A DNA stretch of 64,000 nucleotides from Lepraria neglecta (lineage: Eukaryota > Ascomycota > Lecanoromycetes > Lecanorales > Stereocaulaceae): contig CM065653.1 in assembly GCA_033220425.1 (NCBI GenBank), positions 2,356,001 to 2,420,000 of the forward strand, in the 5' to 3' direction. Shown here piece by piece: positions 22,521 to 33,520 of the stretch. Under the pieces are notes generated by a model that had not been told where the DNA came from, ran no database searches, and saw only the letters and a program-made list of their open reading frames with translations. Within the stretch, counting starts at the first letter, position 1. The number at the start of each line of letters is the position of its first letter. A program made the position numbers and the translations under genes.

Positions 22521-23404
22521 GTGACTCGTTGGGCGTTTGGACAGGGGGTGAAATCTCGAGTAATGCAAGAATATGAGGGGTGGGACCAGAATGATGAAAA
22601 GGGAAGGAGAGATTAACACACATGTGTAACCATGACTTTCTGTGGCCATGATCCGATTGATCAGCTCTCAATTTAGTAGCAGTTCCGCAAGAAGTCATGA
22701 CATCATCTGATTTCGCGTTATTAAACAAACACACCCTGAATCGCGCTGATCCAAAAACTACATTAAGGGTAGATTCCTAGATGACAGACGAATCCTTTGT
22801 CCTAACTTGCATCAAAGAAGAATCTTGACGTCTGCATTGACGGCTGATCGTCAAGCCAATCTGCGATTTCTTGGCCGAACAAGAGACGCGAAAACCTAAT
22901 TCCGGACTTCCCCATGTAGTAATGCGCATTTGCAAACATCGATGATGCTGATTGCATACAAGCTAATGCCTCCTTGACAAGCCCGGAAACTTGGTAGTCC
23001 GAGATAGTCAGGGACAAACGTCATTGAACGACCTGGAGTCTGGCAAGTTTGGTCACCTAAGGTCGATGATGCCTTTGCCTATGATTACGATCCAAGATCT
23101 GCTGATGACGACAGTGGAACATCACGGCCAGGGACAAAGGTCTGCGCCGTTTACGAGGCGAGAGACTGGGCCAGGGTTTCACAGCCTGGGTAATGATATC
23201 ATGGAGCTGGGCTCAGCAGTGACGACAATTCCGTCAGAGCGCAGATTGGCCCACATAAATGAGTACAAGAAGGGCTTATGATCCCACTGTAACAAAAATC
23301 ATCTTATTTCACCTTCAGAGCCCAGAACCCAGAACCCACAACTCCAATCTCTCCGTCATATATAAACAACCCAGTTGCCAATCACTTCTCCACATACTCT
23401 CATC
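22521..23404. other. intergenic, no gene seen
   Basis: 884 bp between helicase and CHZ1, both on the plus strand. A TATATAAAC motif about 45 bp before the CHZ1 start (near 23359) is a candidate core promoter. Other ORFs lack support. Confidence 0.45.
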
Positions 23405-23812
23405 ATGTCCGCAGACGACCAATACGAGCAGCAAAACGACATGACCTCCGGTGATGTCCCAGCCGGAGACTCCATGAACAATGATTACCAGAGCCGTACT
23501 GGGCAGTCTGAGATCCCAGTCCAGAAGGACGATGCTCCAGTCGAGGACTCCGTTGACCCCGCCACTGCTGACTCTGACGAGACGCTTGGTATGTCTAGTT
23601 CTTTTCCCTGCTCTTCCTCTCCGCTCAATGTGTTTGTATGGGCTTTGAAGGGATCGTTATTGACACTGCATATAGCGAGAGATGACGCCGACGCCATTGA
23701 CGAAAGCAACATCGTGGGTGGACGTACGAGGGGCTCGAAGCCTAGTGGTGGATATAGGGAGCCGGGGGATGAGGAGGGGTTGCCTAGTGATGATGGGACG
23801 TCGTCCACTTAG
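23405..23812 (+). CDS. CHZ1: histone H2A.Z chaperone CHZ1-like
   Basis: Two exons (23405-23588, 23676-23812) joined across an 87-bp intron (GTATGT...ATATAG) give 106 residues. The protein is acidic and disordered. Its second exon carries the CHZ core: RDDADAIDESNIVGGRTRG, matching the conserved Asp/Ile-Asp-x-Ser-Asn-Ile...Gly-Arg-Thr-Arg-Gly pattern by which Chz1 holds the H2A.Z-H2B dimer for SWR1 exchange. It is close to the usual size for the family. I chose the ATG at 23405 (MSADDQYEQ); an in-frame ATG at 23375 would add an unlikely leader. Retaining the intron also keeps the frame open, so an unspliced ORF appears. Confidence 0.82.
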   Translation: MSADDQYEQQNDMTSGDVPAGDSMNNDYQSRTGQSEIPVQKDDAPVEDSVDPATADSDETLGMSSSFPCSSSPLNVFVWALKGSLLTLHIARDDADAIDESNIVGGRTRGSKPSGGYREPGDEEGLPSDDGTSST

Positions 23813-24641
23813 AGGTTAAGACTGCTCCTTGAGATCGATGCGTGGGGACATTGTATACTAGCTAGCTTATCAATGAAGTTAGCTTCGCAGTTTAATTGAT
23901 ATGATTCTCTCTCCACCATAGACATCCATAACGTTTTCATTCCGCCGCAACTGCATGTCAACATAAGAACCCACTATCTCTCCTTCTCTGCTTAACCTAA
24001 GTTCCATGACCATTGTCTATCGCTTCACCTCGCCGGAATGGCTCAAAGCGCTATCCTTGCATCTTGCAGGAGTCGCCGGTGGTAGTGATGGCGAGGAGTC
24101 AGCAAAGAAGAATCTAGTATAGATTTTGAAGCGAGTTTTCAATTTGGAGGCTAGGCAGGCGCTGTTGTTCTCTCGGAGTGCGATGTTGAAGGCAGCTGGT
24201 GAGAGCGAGGGTGCGTTAAGGATGGAGAAGCTGGGGATACAGTATGTGAAGATTAGAGTCAGGAAGAGCTTGACTGCGGACGGCGGGAGGAGCATATTAG
24301 CTACATTATTGGAAGCTACTCTGCAGAATATGAATGAATAATGACGGGTTACTAGGTTGTCGGAACAGAAGGCAATCATGGAAACAAGTTTGATGCGCAT
24401 GGACATGCTTTGATTTTTTACCAGAATTGCATGCATTGATGACTGAGCGTAGATACGAGATTACCAATATCAGAACAGATCACTTATTCGAGAGCTTACA
24501 ATCCTTAAGCGTGTTGTTTCTTTGATACACTAGAAGCAACCGACCTACCCCCTTACTACTCCCGGCGAATGCAGAACCCATACCTCAGCCTCTGCTCGCA
24601 GAAATGGCCGCGCCGTTTCTCATGACCTAACGCACCAACTA
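23813..24641. other. intergenic, no gene seen
   Basis: It holds the 3' flank of CHZ1 and then AT-rich sequence. A minus-strand open frame at 24017-24436 has no recognisable domain and no splice support. Confidence 0.45.
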
Positions 24642-25301
24642 CTAGGCAGTCTTCGTCGTAGACGGTACCTTAATCCCCGTACTCTGTGCTGCCTCAGTCT
24701 CAGCATTAGTCAGCATCTTCGGTTCCTCAAAATTCAGCCGAAGCGCGTTAGCTGCGAGCTCGCTCATCACCTTATCGCTGTTGATGCAGCTTTCACAATC
24801 ATCACCTTAAGTCGACCAATCATCCTTTGCTGGGCTCTGCTGCGCGCTCACAGTTGGCCGCTCATTCGGAGACTAAACAGGACTCAGCTTGCTAGGAGGG
24901 TATGAAGTGTTGCAGCCCTCAGCCGGACACGTGAGATAACCCTGCTCGAAGGGTGAGAGCCAGTTGCGTATGCAGAAATGACCTACGGTGTAGCCGCAGG
25001 GAAGGACGACGGCGATCTCATCCCCATAAACTTTTCAGTCTATATCTGAGCAGAAATCCTTCTTGCATAGGCCGCACGTCTGCTCTTTCTTTAGAACGAT
25101 GTAAAGGTCGATGATTAGGAGGGCAATAATAAAGCGCATTATCTGCATGTCTAGACACAGCTTCTTATCGGCCTCAGTGGGCAGCGCGACTTCGACAGTA
25201 TTGGAAGCTTCCGCGGTAGCTACGTTCTCGAGCAGCTGCTGAAGGGCTAGGCAAGAGGGGTTCTTGACTTTGCGTATCGTGGTGATATAGGAAGAAGGCA
25301 T
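24642..25301 (-). pseudogene. RING-finger-type gene killed by in-frame stops
   Basis: One frame of 220 codons runs from MPSSYITTIRKVKNPSCLAL to the terminal TAG but holds internal stops: TGA at 25035, then one TAG and one TAA downstream. Reading across them shows a RING-like pattern: CGLCKKDFC, then AVVLPCGYTVGHFCIRNWL, then TCPAEGC. The Tyr in CGYTVGH stands where His is usual in this type of finger. The stops and this change fit C-to-T in CpA on the coding or opposite strand, the preferred RIP context. The likely ancestor was a RING-domain ubiquitin-ligase-like protein. Confidence 0.6.
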
Positions 25302-25319
25302 CTTAGACTAGTGACTTGT

Positions 25320-25885
25320 GGCGAGGTAGAAGGTACGACACCCTCTTCTGCTTGCTCAGGGTAGCTGGGACGTCTTTCATTGATATTCGCCTTGCGTGAA
25401 GCTTTCCTGGAGATCGAATGGAAAGGACTAGTGACGCGAAGACCACGTGTCTCGAGAAAGATGAGGAGCTTCCATATATTTGTGTTATCAAGTGCATAAA
25501 GAACCCCTCCTCGTCTCGACAATGTCACGGTTGGATAATACAGAGGTCTAGCCATGCCCATTGAGAACGACATGCCTGACTTTCCGAGCCTCTGACCTTT
25601 GTTTGTGCACGACAAAACCATTATATCGAACCGGGCCTTCAATTTTATCCCGCCTGCTTTATAAGACCCCTCGCAGAAGGGTAGGCTTTCTCGAATTAAC
25701 ATTGGACGTCGTCCTTGAGCAAAGTATTTCTTTAAGCAGCGTAGATCTTCGGTGAGCAGATTCGGGGTTAGATGTTTAATTAGTAAAGCGATATCTGACA
25801 TCCGGCGTATCCAGACCATTTCCGTAATAGGCCTCATCTCCACATCGGTCCTCGCATAGTCCAACTCAGAGCAGCCATCATCCAT
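25320..25885 (-). CDS. open frame of unknown nature between two pseudogenes
   Basis: A minus frame opens MDDGCSELDYARTDVEMRPI and stays open into the RING relic. It overlaps the end of the upstream pseudogene by 8 bp in another frame. I recognise no domain. The surrounding DNA is decayed, so it may be a continuation of the upstream gene after a lost intron, or chance. Confidence 0.2.
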
Positions 25886-26603
25886 CGTCGTCTGTCTTAT
25901 ATCTCCTCTTCCTCCTTTTGGGCCTCCTCTCCTCTATAGACTCGCTGTTCTCTCCGCCACTCGTCGCTATAGAGCTCGCCGACGCATTTATTTCTCTCTT
26001 ATCGCCCTTACTCTCGGATTCAGTCTTTATCGCTCCACCAGACTTGCCCTTCCCCTTATTAGCCTCGCCCTCAGTAAAAGCCAAGTCTCCAGTCTCTCCC
26101 AATACCTTATCCGCTATCTCCTCCAGAAGTACCCCCAGCCCTAAGAGTGCCGTCTCATCTATGCTTTAATAATCTACTACCGCCCCCTCTCCAATTGCCC
26201 TGCTATAGAAATCCGAGGTATAGGAATGAATGGCCTTGAGGAGGTCAGACTCTGGGAGCTTTCTGTCAGGCGTCGGATCCCTTCCACCCCAGTAAGAAGA
26301 ATCATCTCCGTAAAAGCCGCGGGCTCTCTTGCGGCGGAAGAGCACTTCTTCTGGTGGTAGGGTGCGCGTGCTATGGGACTATGTATCTCGGTATTTAGAG
26401 GTCGTGGGATGGGTGGAGAGGAAGCCTTCCGTGGTTATGCGACTTACTAGCTGTCAGTACGTTGGACATGGAGGTTTGCAGAGCTGATGCATACCAGCTA
26501 TGGCGTCGTAGACAGAAGCTTCACGCCTTTGCTTTGTGGAGGTGCTGATGCTCTCGGAGCTTCGCTTTGATGGGTCCGATTGTGAAGCCCTTGGCAGAGC
26601 CAT
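25878..26603 (-). pseudogene. conserved-looking gene with two RIP-type stops
   Basis: An ATG at 26603 begins MALPRASQSDPSKRSSESIS. An intron at 26447-26494 (GTATGC...TACTGAC...CTAG) joins in phase to VSRITTEGFLSTHPTTSKYR. The frame then reads like a real protein (LPPEEVLFRRKRARGFYGDD, RKLPESDLLKAIHSYTSDFY, DETALLGLGVLLEEIADKVL, ETGDLAFTEGE) and ends in a basic tail (RRPKRRKRRYKTDDDG). Two in-frame stops interrupt it: TAG after KYRDT and TAA after VVDY. Both are one C-to-T step from CAG/CAA, in CpA context. I do not know the family. Confidence 0.6.
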
Positions 26604-27095
26604 TTCATCAATAGATACTCAGATCCCATAGTAGCGGAGAGAAAAGGGAGCCTGAAAATTGAAGGCGATAGCAGTTCTCTATTGAATTTTACAAAATAAC
26701 CAAATTGCTTGGCGCCTGCGCCTTGGCGCCGAGTCGTCTACGAGAAGCTTACGTAACAGGGGCTCATAAATGGGCTTTCGCAGGATTCAGTAATTCTTCC
26801 ATTAGTCCTAATACAATCGTACTGCCCACTGGCCTCTAATGGTTCCACATTACTGCATAACCCTTAAAGAGCTGTCATCCTCTGCACCTAGCGACAGCAA
26901 TCCTCACCCATTGGTGCTAAGCTTGAAAATCGATGCGTTGACTTTGCGAAAACAATTGAAAGTTGTACGATATTTGCTACACGAGTTATTCTCTCGTACA
27001 TGTCAACATCAATATATGACTCATGAGGTTCTCAACTGCAAATTGATCCTGTAACATCCACCACTCGTCACAATTAGCTCCCACTCTATGAGGAA
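26604..27095. other. AT-rich spacer
   Basis: It contains a short GGCGCC-palindromic patch near 26710 and an unsupported open frame. No feature I can name. Confidence 0.4.
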
Positions 27096-29056
27096 ATGAT
27101 GGATGCAGCTACAAATGCCTCTGCTATTGCGGCGGCAAGGTTTGAGCTTGGAGAGATTGAAGATGGCATAGCTTCGACCGCAATCTTGCGTCATCGCGCG
27201 AACCCTACACCCCCAGCAACCTCAATTGACGTACTCGAGATATCCGAGAACTCCGAGCCCCATGTTCAGTGGCATGAAGGACTCGATCATGACAAGCTGC
27301 TACAGCGGTTCTCAGAGGTAGGATCCTAATATTCCTGTCTTCTTAATGCCGTAAACCTGATATTCATGGCTTCCAGGGGCCAGAGGGTGGCACACGAAAG
27401 GCGAGCGGCCCATCTTTGCGGGTGCTGTGAGTCTCTCCAGAGGCGACAATTTGAGGGGCTCTACGCTAAATGTAATTCATTAGCTTTCTGGACGTCAAGC
27501 CTACTGCTGGTGGAAATCATGGTATTTATCGTGCCTCTCAACGTGCTATTCCGGTCTCATTCGGATTTAGTCGTGCTGGCTAGTCCATCATCGCTAGAAT
27601 GGATACGCAAGAGATTCGGTGTATCCATGCTCTTTCTGGACTGCTTGATAGACATGTCATAGGGTGCAAAACCTGGATCCGTTTGCTATGACCGATGTGA
27701 TGATAGCGGTTCTATCGTACAAACTGGTTTGTAGAGAATCTGCAAGTGCAAGATTTTTCGGCGGCTGACGCTCCCCAGATGCGCTCTACCATTTCGCCAA
27801 CAATAATCGGTCCTGCAACATATGGGTTTCCCATCGCAGATCGACTAAAAGTACGACGTGAGTGCCTACAAGCTCGCATTTATCGATGCTTAAGTATCGA
27901 TGAGATTAATAAACCCTATTGATTCCTGCCAGATACGTCGTATCAAACTGTTCAGCGAAGGCAAGAGTTCGTATCCTTCAATGCGCTGCTGGCAGTGATT
28001 TTCAATCTCTGTTTCGTCCGATGATAATAGACACTTTCCTAGCAGACGCTGCTTCCGAACATCTCAAAGTAGACCTCCAAAGAGCCCGGGGAAAATTGCT
28101 GAGCTATGTGAGCTGAATTTGGCTTCTACCAACGTTAAATCTCACACTGATGTGCATCCGCAGGAAAAACATGGAGCTTCCCAAATCCCATCAGAGCCAG
28201 TGCAGGATACTTTTCAAATCTTGCACCAGCTTAGCCAGAGCTGGCACATCTTGCACGAAAACCTGATCGACCATGAAAAGGCTTTGGCCTTTGTGTTGGC
28301 TGTCCAAAGAGATCACGTCAGCCGCCAGTCAAGTGTCGCAGATGCAATATACCCAAAGCCCAACTATGAAGCAATGGAGTTCCTACAAAGCAGGAATCAG
28401 ATCTGGAAAAGATGGGTCGGTAATTACAACACCAGGACGCAAATTCGGATCAATCTATTTTTCAATTTGGCAAGCCAAGGCGACAATAAGATCAACATCG
28501 AGATTGCCAATACCTCCAAAAAGATAGCAGAAGCCACGTTGAGAGACAGCAGCTCAATGAAAACCATAGCTACAATGACCATGATATTTCTCCCTGGAAC
28601 CTTTGTATCTGTTGGTCATGTTCCTCTTCCGTTTACCACCGGCCATAGCTGAACATATGCCAGGCAATTTTCAGCATGAGTTTCTTTAACAATAACACAA
28701 CGGACGCTGCCGGAAAACAGAAGTTGTCGGTACTACCGGAGATCTGGTGGTTTCCCGTCGCGACTATCCCACTGACTATGCTTGTCTTCGTTCTGTGGAG
28801 GCTGTGGCAGCAGAAGCAGCTGAATCAGAAAACTCATACCGATTCCGACGTGCGCTTTAGGTCTCTAAACATAGGAAGACAGAGTGACTGCTTAAAGAGT
28901 CTGTTCACGAGGAAAGCTGAAGTTACCGGCTTAGAGGCCCAAACAAGTGACGGTGATGCCGCTCTACGACGGAGAAATCACAGCATTAGGAACCTATTTG
29001 CCAAGAAAGACGAGGCGATCGCATCGGTTGGCCGAGTAGCAGAAGATGTCCCATAA
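27096..29056 (+). pseudogene. CorA-like Mg2+-transporter-type protein, fragmented
   Basis: The C-terminal half is open: 27933-28107, 28164 to about 28604-28610, and 28664-29056, with GTGAGC...CGCAG and ...GCCAG splice junctions. It carries the hallmark of the fungal CorA-like/ZntB family: repeated amphipathic helices, then TMIFLPGTFVS leading into a first membrane segment and the second (EIWWFPVATIPLTMLVFVLW). The N-terminal part (27096-27480) holds DVLEISENSEPHVQWHEGLD and KLLQRFSE, also family-like, but after SGPSLRVL the frame meets TGA twice and then TAA, and the middle cannot be spliced into one frame. I read it as a decaying gene; an intact shorter C-terminal protein is not excluded. 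Confidence 0.6.
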
Positions 29057-30462
29057 AGTGTAGGTTTCATGATGCCTGGGGATTGTCCTGACAACCTTCG
29101 CCCCCACCTCCTTAATACCCGTCGTCTTTGTTCTCTTCTCTGTCGCCATCTCCTTTATCACTTTCTCCTTTGCCCTCACCGGAGAGATCGGGCTCGATGT
29201 ATCCGAGTGTGCCGTCGCTTGATTCGAGGCTCTGCTTTTCAGGCGCTGACGAGAGGGTGTCTCGGGGAGGAGGAGGAGCAGGAGGAGCGGAGATGGAACT
29301 CTGTATATCCTCGTCGAGGGGGAGACATCTAGATAGGCACCACCTGTCAGTATTGCAATGACTGGGAGGAAGTTCTAGGGATCGCACCTAGCTCCTGAAC
29401 GTGGTCCGAAAGTTGGTGGAGTGCTGAGGGTTCCCTGCTGCCCGCTCTGCTGGCTGTCATGCCGTCGCTGTTGTAAACGTTGTTGCGGCTGTCGGCATCC
29501 CCACCGGCGTCTCCACCTTATGGTGGTGTGAGAAGGGTTGCATTAATACAGTCGCTTGAGATAAGGTATGCTAAAGTGCCGCCCGCCGGTCCTCCTCCAG
29601 TTACAAGGCTTGCTCTCGTATCCTACGGCTCTTGTGCTTCTCCAACATCACGAAGCACTTCCTCAAGGGAAGAAATGATCGTCTTCGTCGTAATCACCGC
29701 GACCGTGGCCGCCTAGGAACTCGGGTCTCATTAAGAGACCCAGAAGTCGTCATTGAACGTCCATGAATACCCAAGGCCGTGAAATTTACCTGGAAGGTAG
29801 CTTCTGCTGCCTTCGAGATCCAGTGCCGGCTAGCAGAGTTGCTCGTAAGAGTCGGTGAGCAGGGGACTGGTCGCATTGATAACTTCGGTGACATTAAAAT
29901 TGGCTAGGGCCATAGCAGAGTCGCTTTGCAAGTGGAAATTAGAGCGTGACGAATCGCCCGAGCTTTTGGATGGCGGTTTGTGAAGTGCGAGGCCAATTGG
30001 GATGGCAGAAGGCGGGTCTTATGTACCCAATGGTTGGCAGGCTCTTTATTGTTATCGTCCTCGCACAGGAATCCCTCCTCCTCTGCCGCATACTCCAGAG
30101 ACCACCCATCGCCGATCTCCCAGTATTCCTGGCGTCTCGAGGGGCAGGCCTCCGCATACCGTCTAACCATTTGAAGAGTCGTATCCAATCATCCTATGCA
30201 GCCAATCCGCTGCTGCGCCCCTCACGGTCCACCTTATCGCCTAGAGGACGGTAGCTGAAGCAGCCGAGACCTTCGATCTGAAGCTGCTAAGACACATCGG
30301 CTGCACCGTGTCCTCCACGATGCCCAGCGAACGAACGAGACCCGCGTCTCGAGGCCACGTCGCGCACCTCCAGGGGCTCGTTTTCAGACTCTCACCCCTC
30401 TATGCTCATCTGACCATCCCCTTGGCCCCTCTTGGACTCGTGCCTCGATCGAGCTCCACTGC
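29057..30462. other. no confident gene
   Basis: Many overlapping short frames. A minus frame at 29904-30188 (containing QEYWEIGDGWSLEYAAEEEG) has protein-like composition but no start, splice or domain support, and may be a relic. Confidence 0.4.
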
Positions 30463-30601
30463 AAACACACCAGAACTTATTCGTCGCCCTACCGATCCCA
30501 CGCCTACAGTGGTCTCGCCAGTTATGCGCTCGATGTTCCCGAAATATGATCCCAGTCGTCCTCTCAATCGCCAAAGCTACTACCCCAATATTGAAGCCGT
30601 G
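30463..30601 (+). repeat. 139-bp copy of an exon fragment from 34651-34789
   Basis: The stretch matches 34651-34789 in the same orientation with two C/T differences, both near its left end. In the donor it encodes NTPELICRSTDPTPTVVSPV and onward to QSYYPNIEAV in the first exon of the gene at 34274. Here the same frame is open within a short unsupported ORF (30308-30679). Flanking sequences are unrelated, so only part of the exon was copied. Confidence 0.88.
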
Positions 30602-31763
30602 ACCGGCAAGGGAACGAGCGTAAGTTGGCGCCGAAGGAACGATCGTCGCAGTCTCTGGCGTATTCGCAGTGCCAATTGAGACAAGAGGGATGGTGGCCAG
30701 GACGACAGGTATGTGTGAGCCAGTAGGCGAGAAGTCAAGCGGGGGCGACCAGGGCCAAAGGAACGTTGTTGAAGGGAGGGAAAACTCGGGTTACAAAAAC
30801 AAGAGGGAGGGCGATGGAAGAGGAGGAGTAGAGAGGGTGTTGAAGAGTGTAAGAAGAGAGGAGCGTGACGGGGCGAAGTTGTTAATAGACGTTGTCGACG
30901 TCGTTGCCACTTTTTCGGATGGCTCGCCCTGCAAGCTAGCTGCGCACTTTTTGGTTGCGCGTGGATCTCCCACCACGTAGGCAGCGTCGGCAGCCCCAAG
31001 GATCGCTTCCCCAAAAATGTGGAATCGACACGTAATGGTTTCGGCTCTCTGATAAGAATAGCGGTCAGGCAGCAGCCCCCCCCACCCCCCGGGGTTTGTG
31101 GGTGTACCATCAACCAGGCATCACCTAGGATCACCCAGGCTCGCGCGAGCGTAAAACGGCGCTCACCCTACGCTGCAAGGGGGATGAGCTTGGGGCAGAT
31201 TTTTGTCACCTTGGCAACGATGAATGATTTCTCAAACGGGAAGAGTCAGACTTCATCCTGGACTTTCCTCAACGCTCGACAACGTGGCGAAGGATTTGAC
31301 AAGTCGCAAGCCCAAAGGCATAATGCAGGGTTGTTATTTCCTTACAACTCGTTCTGGTGGATCGAGTACTGACAAGCAAGGTCGTTCTACGCTCATGAAG
31401 CTGTGTCTCGCCTCAATGTTTGCTAGTTATCGAGAGAAGCTTCCGAGATTAAGTAACGTTTGCGCTACTAAGACCTTTAAACTATTGACGATTTACCTTC
31501 TAGCTGGCTGACCATACCATACCTGGGCAGGGCTGACTTTGGATCGAGCAATTCCAAGCGCTGTCAGGACGAGCTTGCATCTCTTGGGTCTGGCCCAAGA
31601 AGCGTTATCTGGAGAAGAGCTGGGGTGGCTTGACCTTTAGCTCCACATTTGTTTGGTTGATTTCGCTTGGACAAACACGTTTATAAGGAAGCAGTGCCTT
31701 CGAGATGTTTTCTCCTCTAAGCAAAGAATCCATTTCCTGTGCGCTCATCTCTCCCAGGCAAAG
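30602..31763. other. no confident gene; C-rich patch
   Basis: Overlapping low-complexity frames only. A run of eight C, A, six C and four G at about 31076-31094 could form a G-quadruplex on the minus strand. Confidence 0.4.
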
Positions 31764-32770
31764 ATGTCTCGCTCGCTTTCGTATTTGCTGTTGGCTTTGG
31801 CCTCCCAATGTGCGCTTGCTTCAGTCTCATCTACTTCATGGTAGCTCTACACTACCAAGTATGGCCCTGAATCGAAGAATCCTGTCCCTTCCACTGCATA
31901 CAGTCTAGCTTTGGTATTCCATCCGACTGTGATTTCCACATATGCTCCTGTCACTACTATCACAGCAGCTCCAGCAAGCACCGATGTAACAATCACAACT
32001 TCGACGATTACAACGATAACCGCATCGCAAATCGCTACTACGATCGCAACCCCAGCAGGGTTAATGTACCCGTAGCCAATTCCACCACCTCCCGCTGGAT
32101 TTAAACGCGCGATCGACTCAGGTCTGGACGAAAGCCGGAGCTACCCTATACCTATGGAGAAACGCGGCGGTTCCAATAATGGTGGAGCGTCAAGCTGTCA
32201 CATTGGCCCCGGAGGAACTCACACATACAGCCCAGCCCAGTACCCCACAGCTGTCCTCTGGGGCAAACTCATCGAAGTATTTTCAACCTCTACAATCGTC
32301 ACCACAGCCTCGAGCACGGTCACATCATATGCGGTACAGTCAACCATCACCAATATCGCTAGTACCGTCACAAGCACCTTCACCGCAACCGTGATCCCTC
32401 CCCAAGAAACCTTCTATGCCGCCTGCAGCCCACAAAACATCCTCATTGTACCCCTGGCTTCACAATCGGCGGCCGAAATTTCAGCCCAATCAACTACGTG
32501 AACGTCATCGACTCATTTGCAGGCACGATGTACGACTACTGTGTGTTTTGCATTCAGGATCCCAACTGCAAAGCGGCTGAATTCGAAGCCGGCGCCGGCG
32601 CCGATATAACGTGTGTTCTTGACTATGGTCCGTACACGGGGAGTTGTGCGGGCGGTTTGACGGTGACGATTCAAATTGGGCATGATCCGGGGTACGGTTT
32701 CAGTCAAAGTCGAAGTGTGGGAAATTGTGGCCCACAGCTCAAGTTCGTTTATTCCGATCACTCATTGTAA
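31764..32770 (+). pseudogene. secreted Thr/Ser-rich protein gene, broken
   Basis: The ATG at 31764 opens a clear signal peptide (MSRSLSYLLLALASQCALAS). Reading on gives a Thr/Ser/Ile-rich stalk (TTSTITTITASQIATTIATP), a KR-type processing-like site and a Cys-containing C-terminal region (YCVFCIQDPNCKAAEF, YTGSCAGG). Two in-frame TAG codons (after SSTSW and after GLMYP) and a frameshift near 32440 (between CSPQNIL and GFTIGGRNFSPINY) break it. Each TAG is one C-to-T step from CAG. The family is unknown; a cell-surface or secreted role is inferred from the signal peptide and composition. Confidence 0.55.
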
Positions 32771-33184
32771 GTGACAGAGGGTTCTGGGTACTTTCGATGA
32801 GGTGGATTCTAGAGGGGTAGGCGTTGGAGCTGAGATGTGGGAGCAATTTGGATTCGGCGTCTTTGTCTGAACATGATGATGATGTGGGACCTGTAAGCAT
32901 TAGGAATGGATTACGCCTGCTTAGTAATACAGCTATGCAATCAGACCTAGCCCCCAGGCCTTGATATTCCTTCACAATAGTCCCTCCAAATCTAGTATTT
33001 TATCAGCAGGAAAGCTCCCTGTCCAACGGTCTATATGTTTTACTTAGCGGCTTGAACTAAGAGTACTCGAATCTTCATCAGACAGAAGCTGGCAAATTCG
33101 ACTTCTGGTTCTGTCCTGCTTTATCCTCCGACCCCGCTAGCTTGTTCCAAATAATACAGCTTCAATCCGTATCCTACCGCATTC
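32771..33184. other. intergenic, nothing seen
   Basis: 414 bp with no supported feature. Confidence 0.45.
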
Positions 33185-33520
33185 ATGACTGAACCAAAGC
33201 TTCGAAGGAATCTCCTTCTCAACAGACCCGGCATAAGGTCCATTACTTCCGCCTTCGAACTCGCCAGATCCACGAGGACGCTTCCCTCACTATCAGCGCT
33301 TCCCGCAGAGATACTGCTACAGATCTTCATGCATATCGACGATGGGAAATCGCTCAAATCATTTTACAGCACCTCGCGTCTGTTCTACGGCATATGGCGG
33401 TCTAACACGTATCATGTACTTATTGCATTGATGGAAAACGGCGGCCGCGTGCCCTTGAAGTCTTTCGTTATGCTCCATAATCGAGCTATAGAATTGGGGT
33501 CGCTACGAAAGATTATATAA
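33185..33520 (+). CDS. F-box-like protein, short (possibly truncated)
   Basis: 111 residues. The segment LPSLSALPAEILLQIFMHID followed by DGKSLKSFYSTSRLFYGIWR is a good F-box: LPxEI/L, a hydrophobic helix and a second helix ending in an aromatic. F-boxes bind Skp1 in SCF ubiquitin ligases. Fungal F-box proteins of this type normally run to 300-500 residues, so this looks truncated. Downstream frames to about 34000 hold many stops and no obvious continuation. Confidence 0.55.
   Translation: MTEPKLRRNLLLNRPGIRSITSAFELARSTRTLPSLSALPAEILLQIFMHIDDGKSLKSFYSTSRLFYGIWRSNTYHVLIALMENGGRVPLKSFVMLHNRAIELGSLRKII

Noticed and set aside
31070-31100. C8-A-C6-G4 run as a regulatory element
   Set aside because: Possible G-quadruplex, but no gene context gives it meaning.
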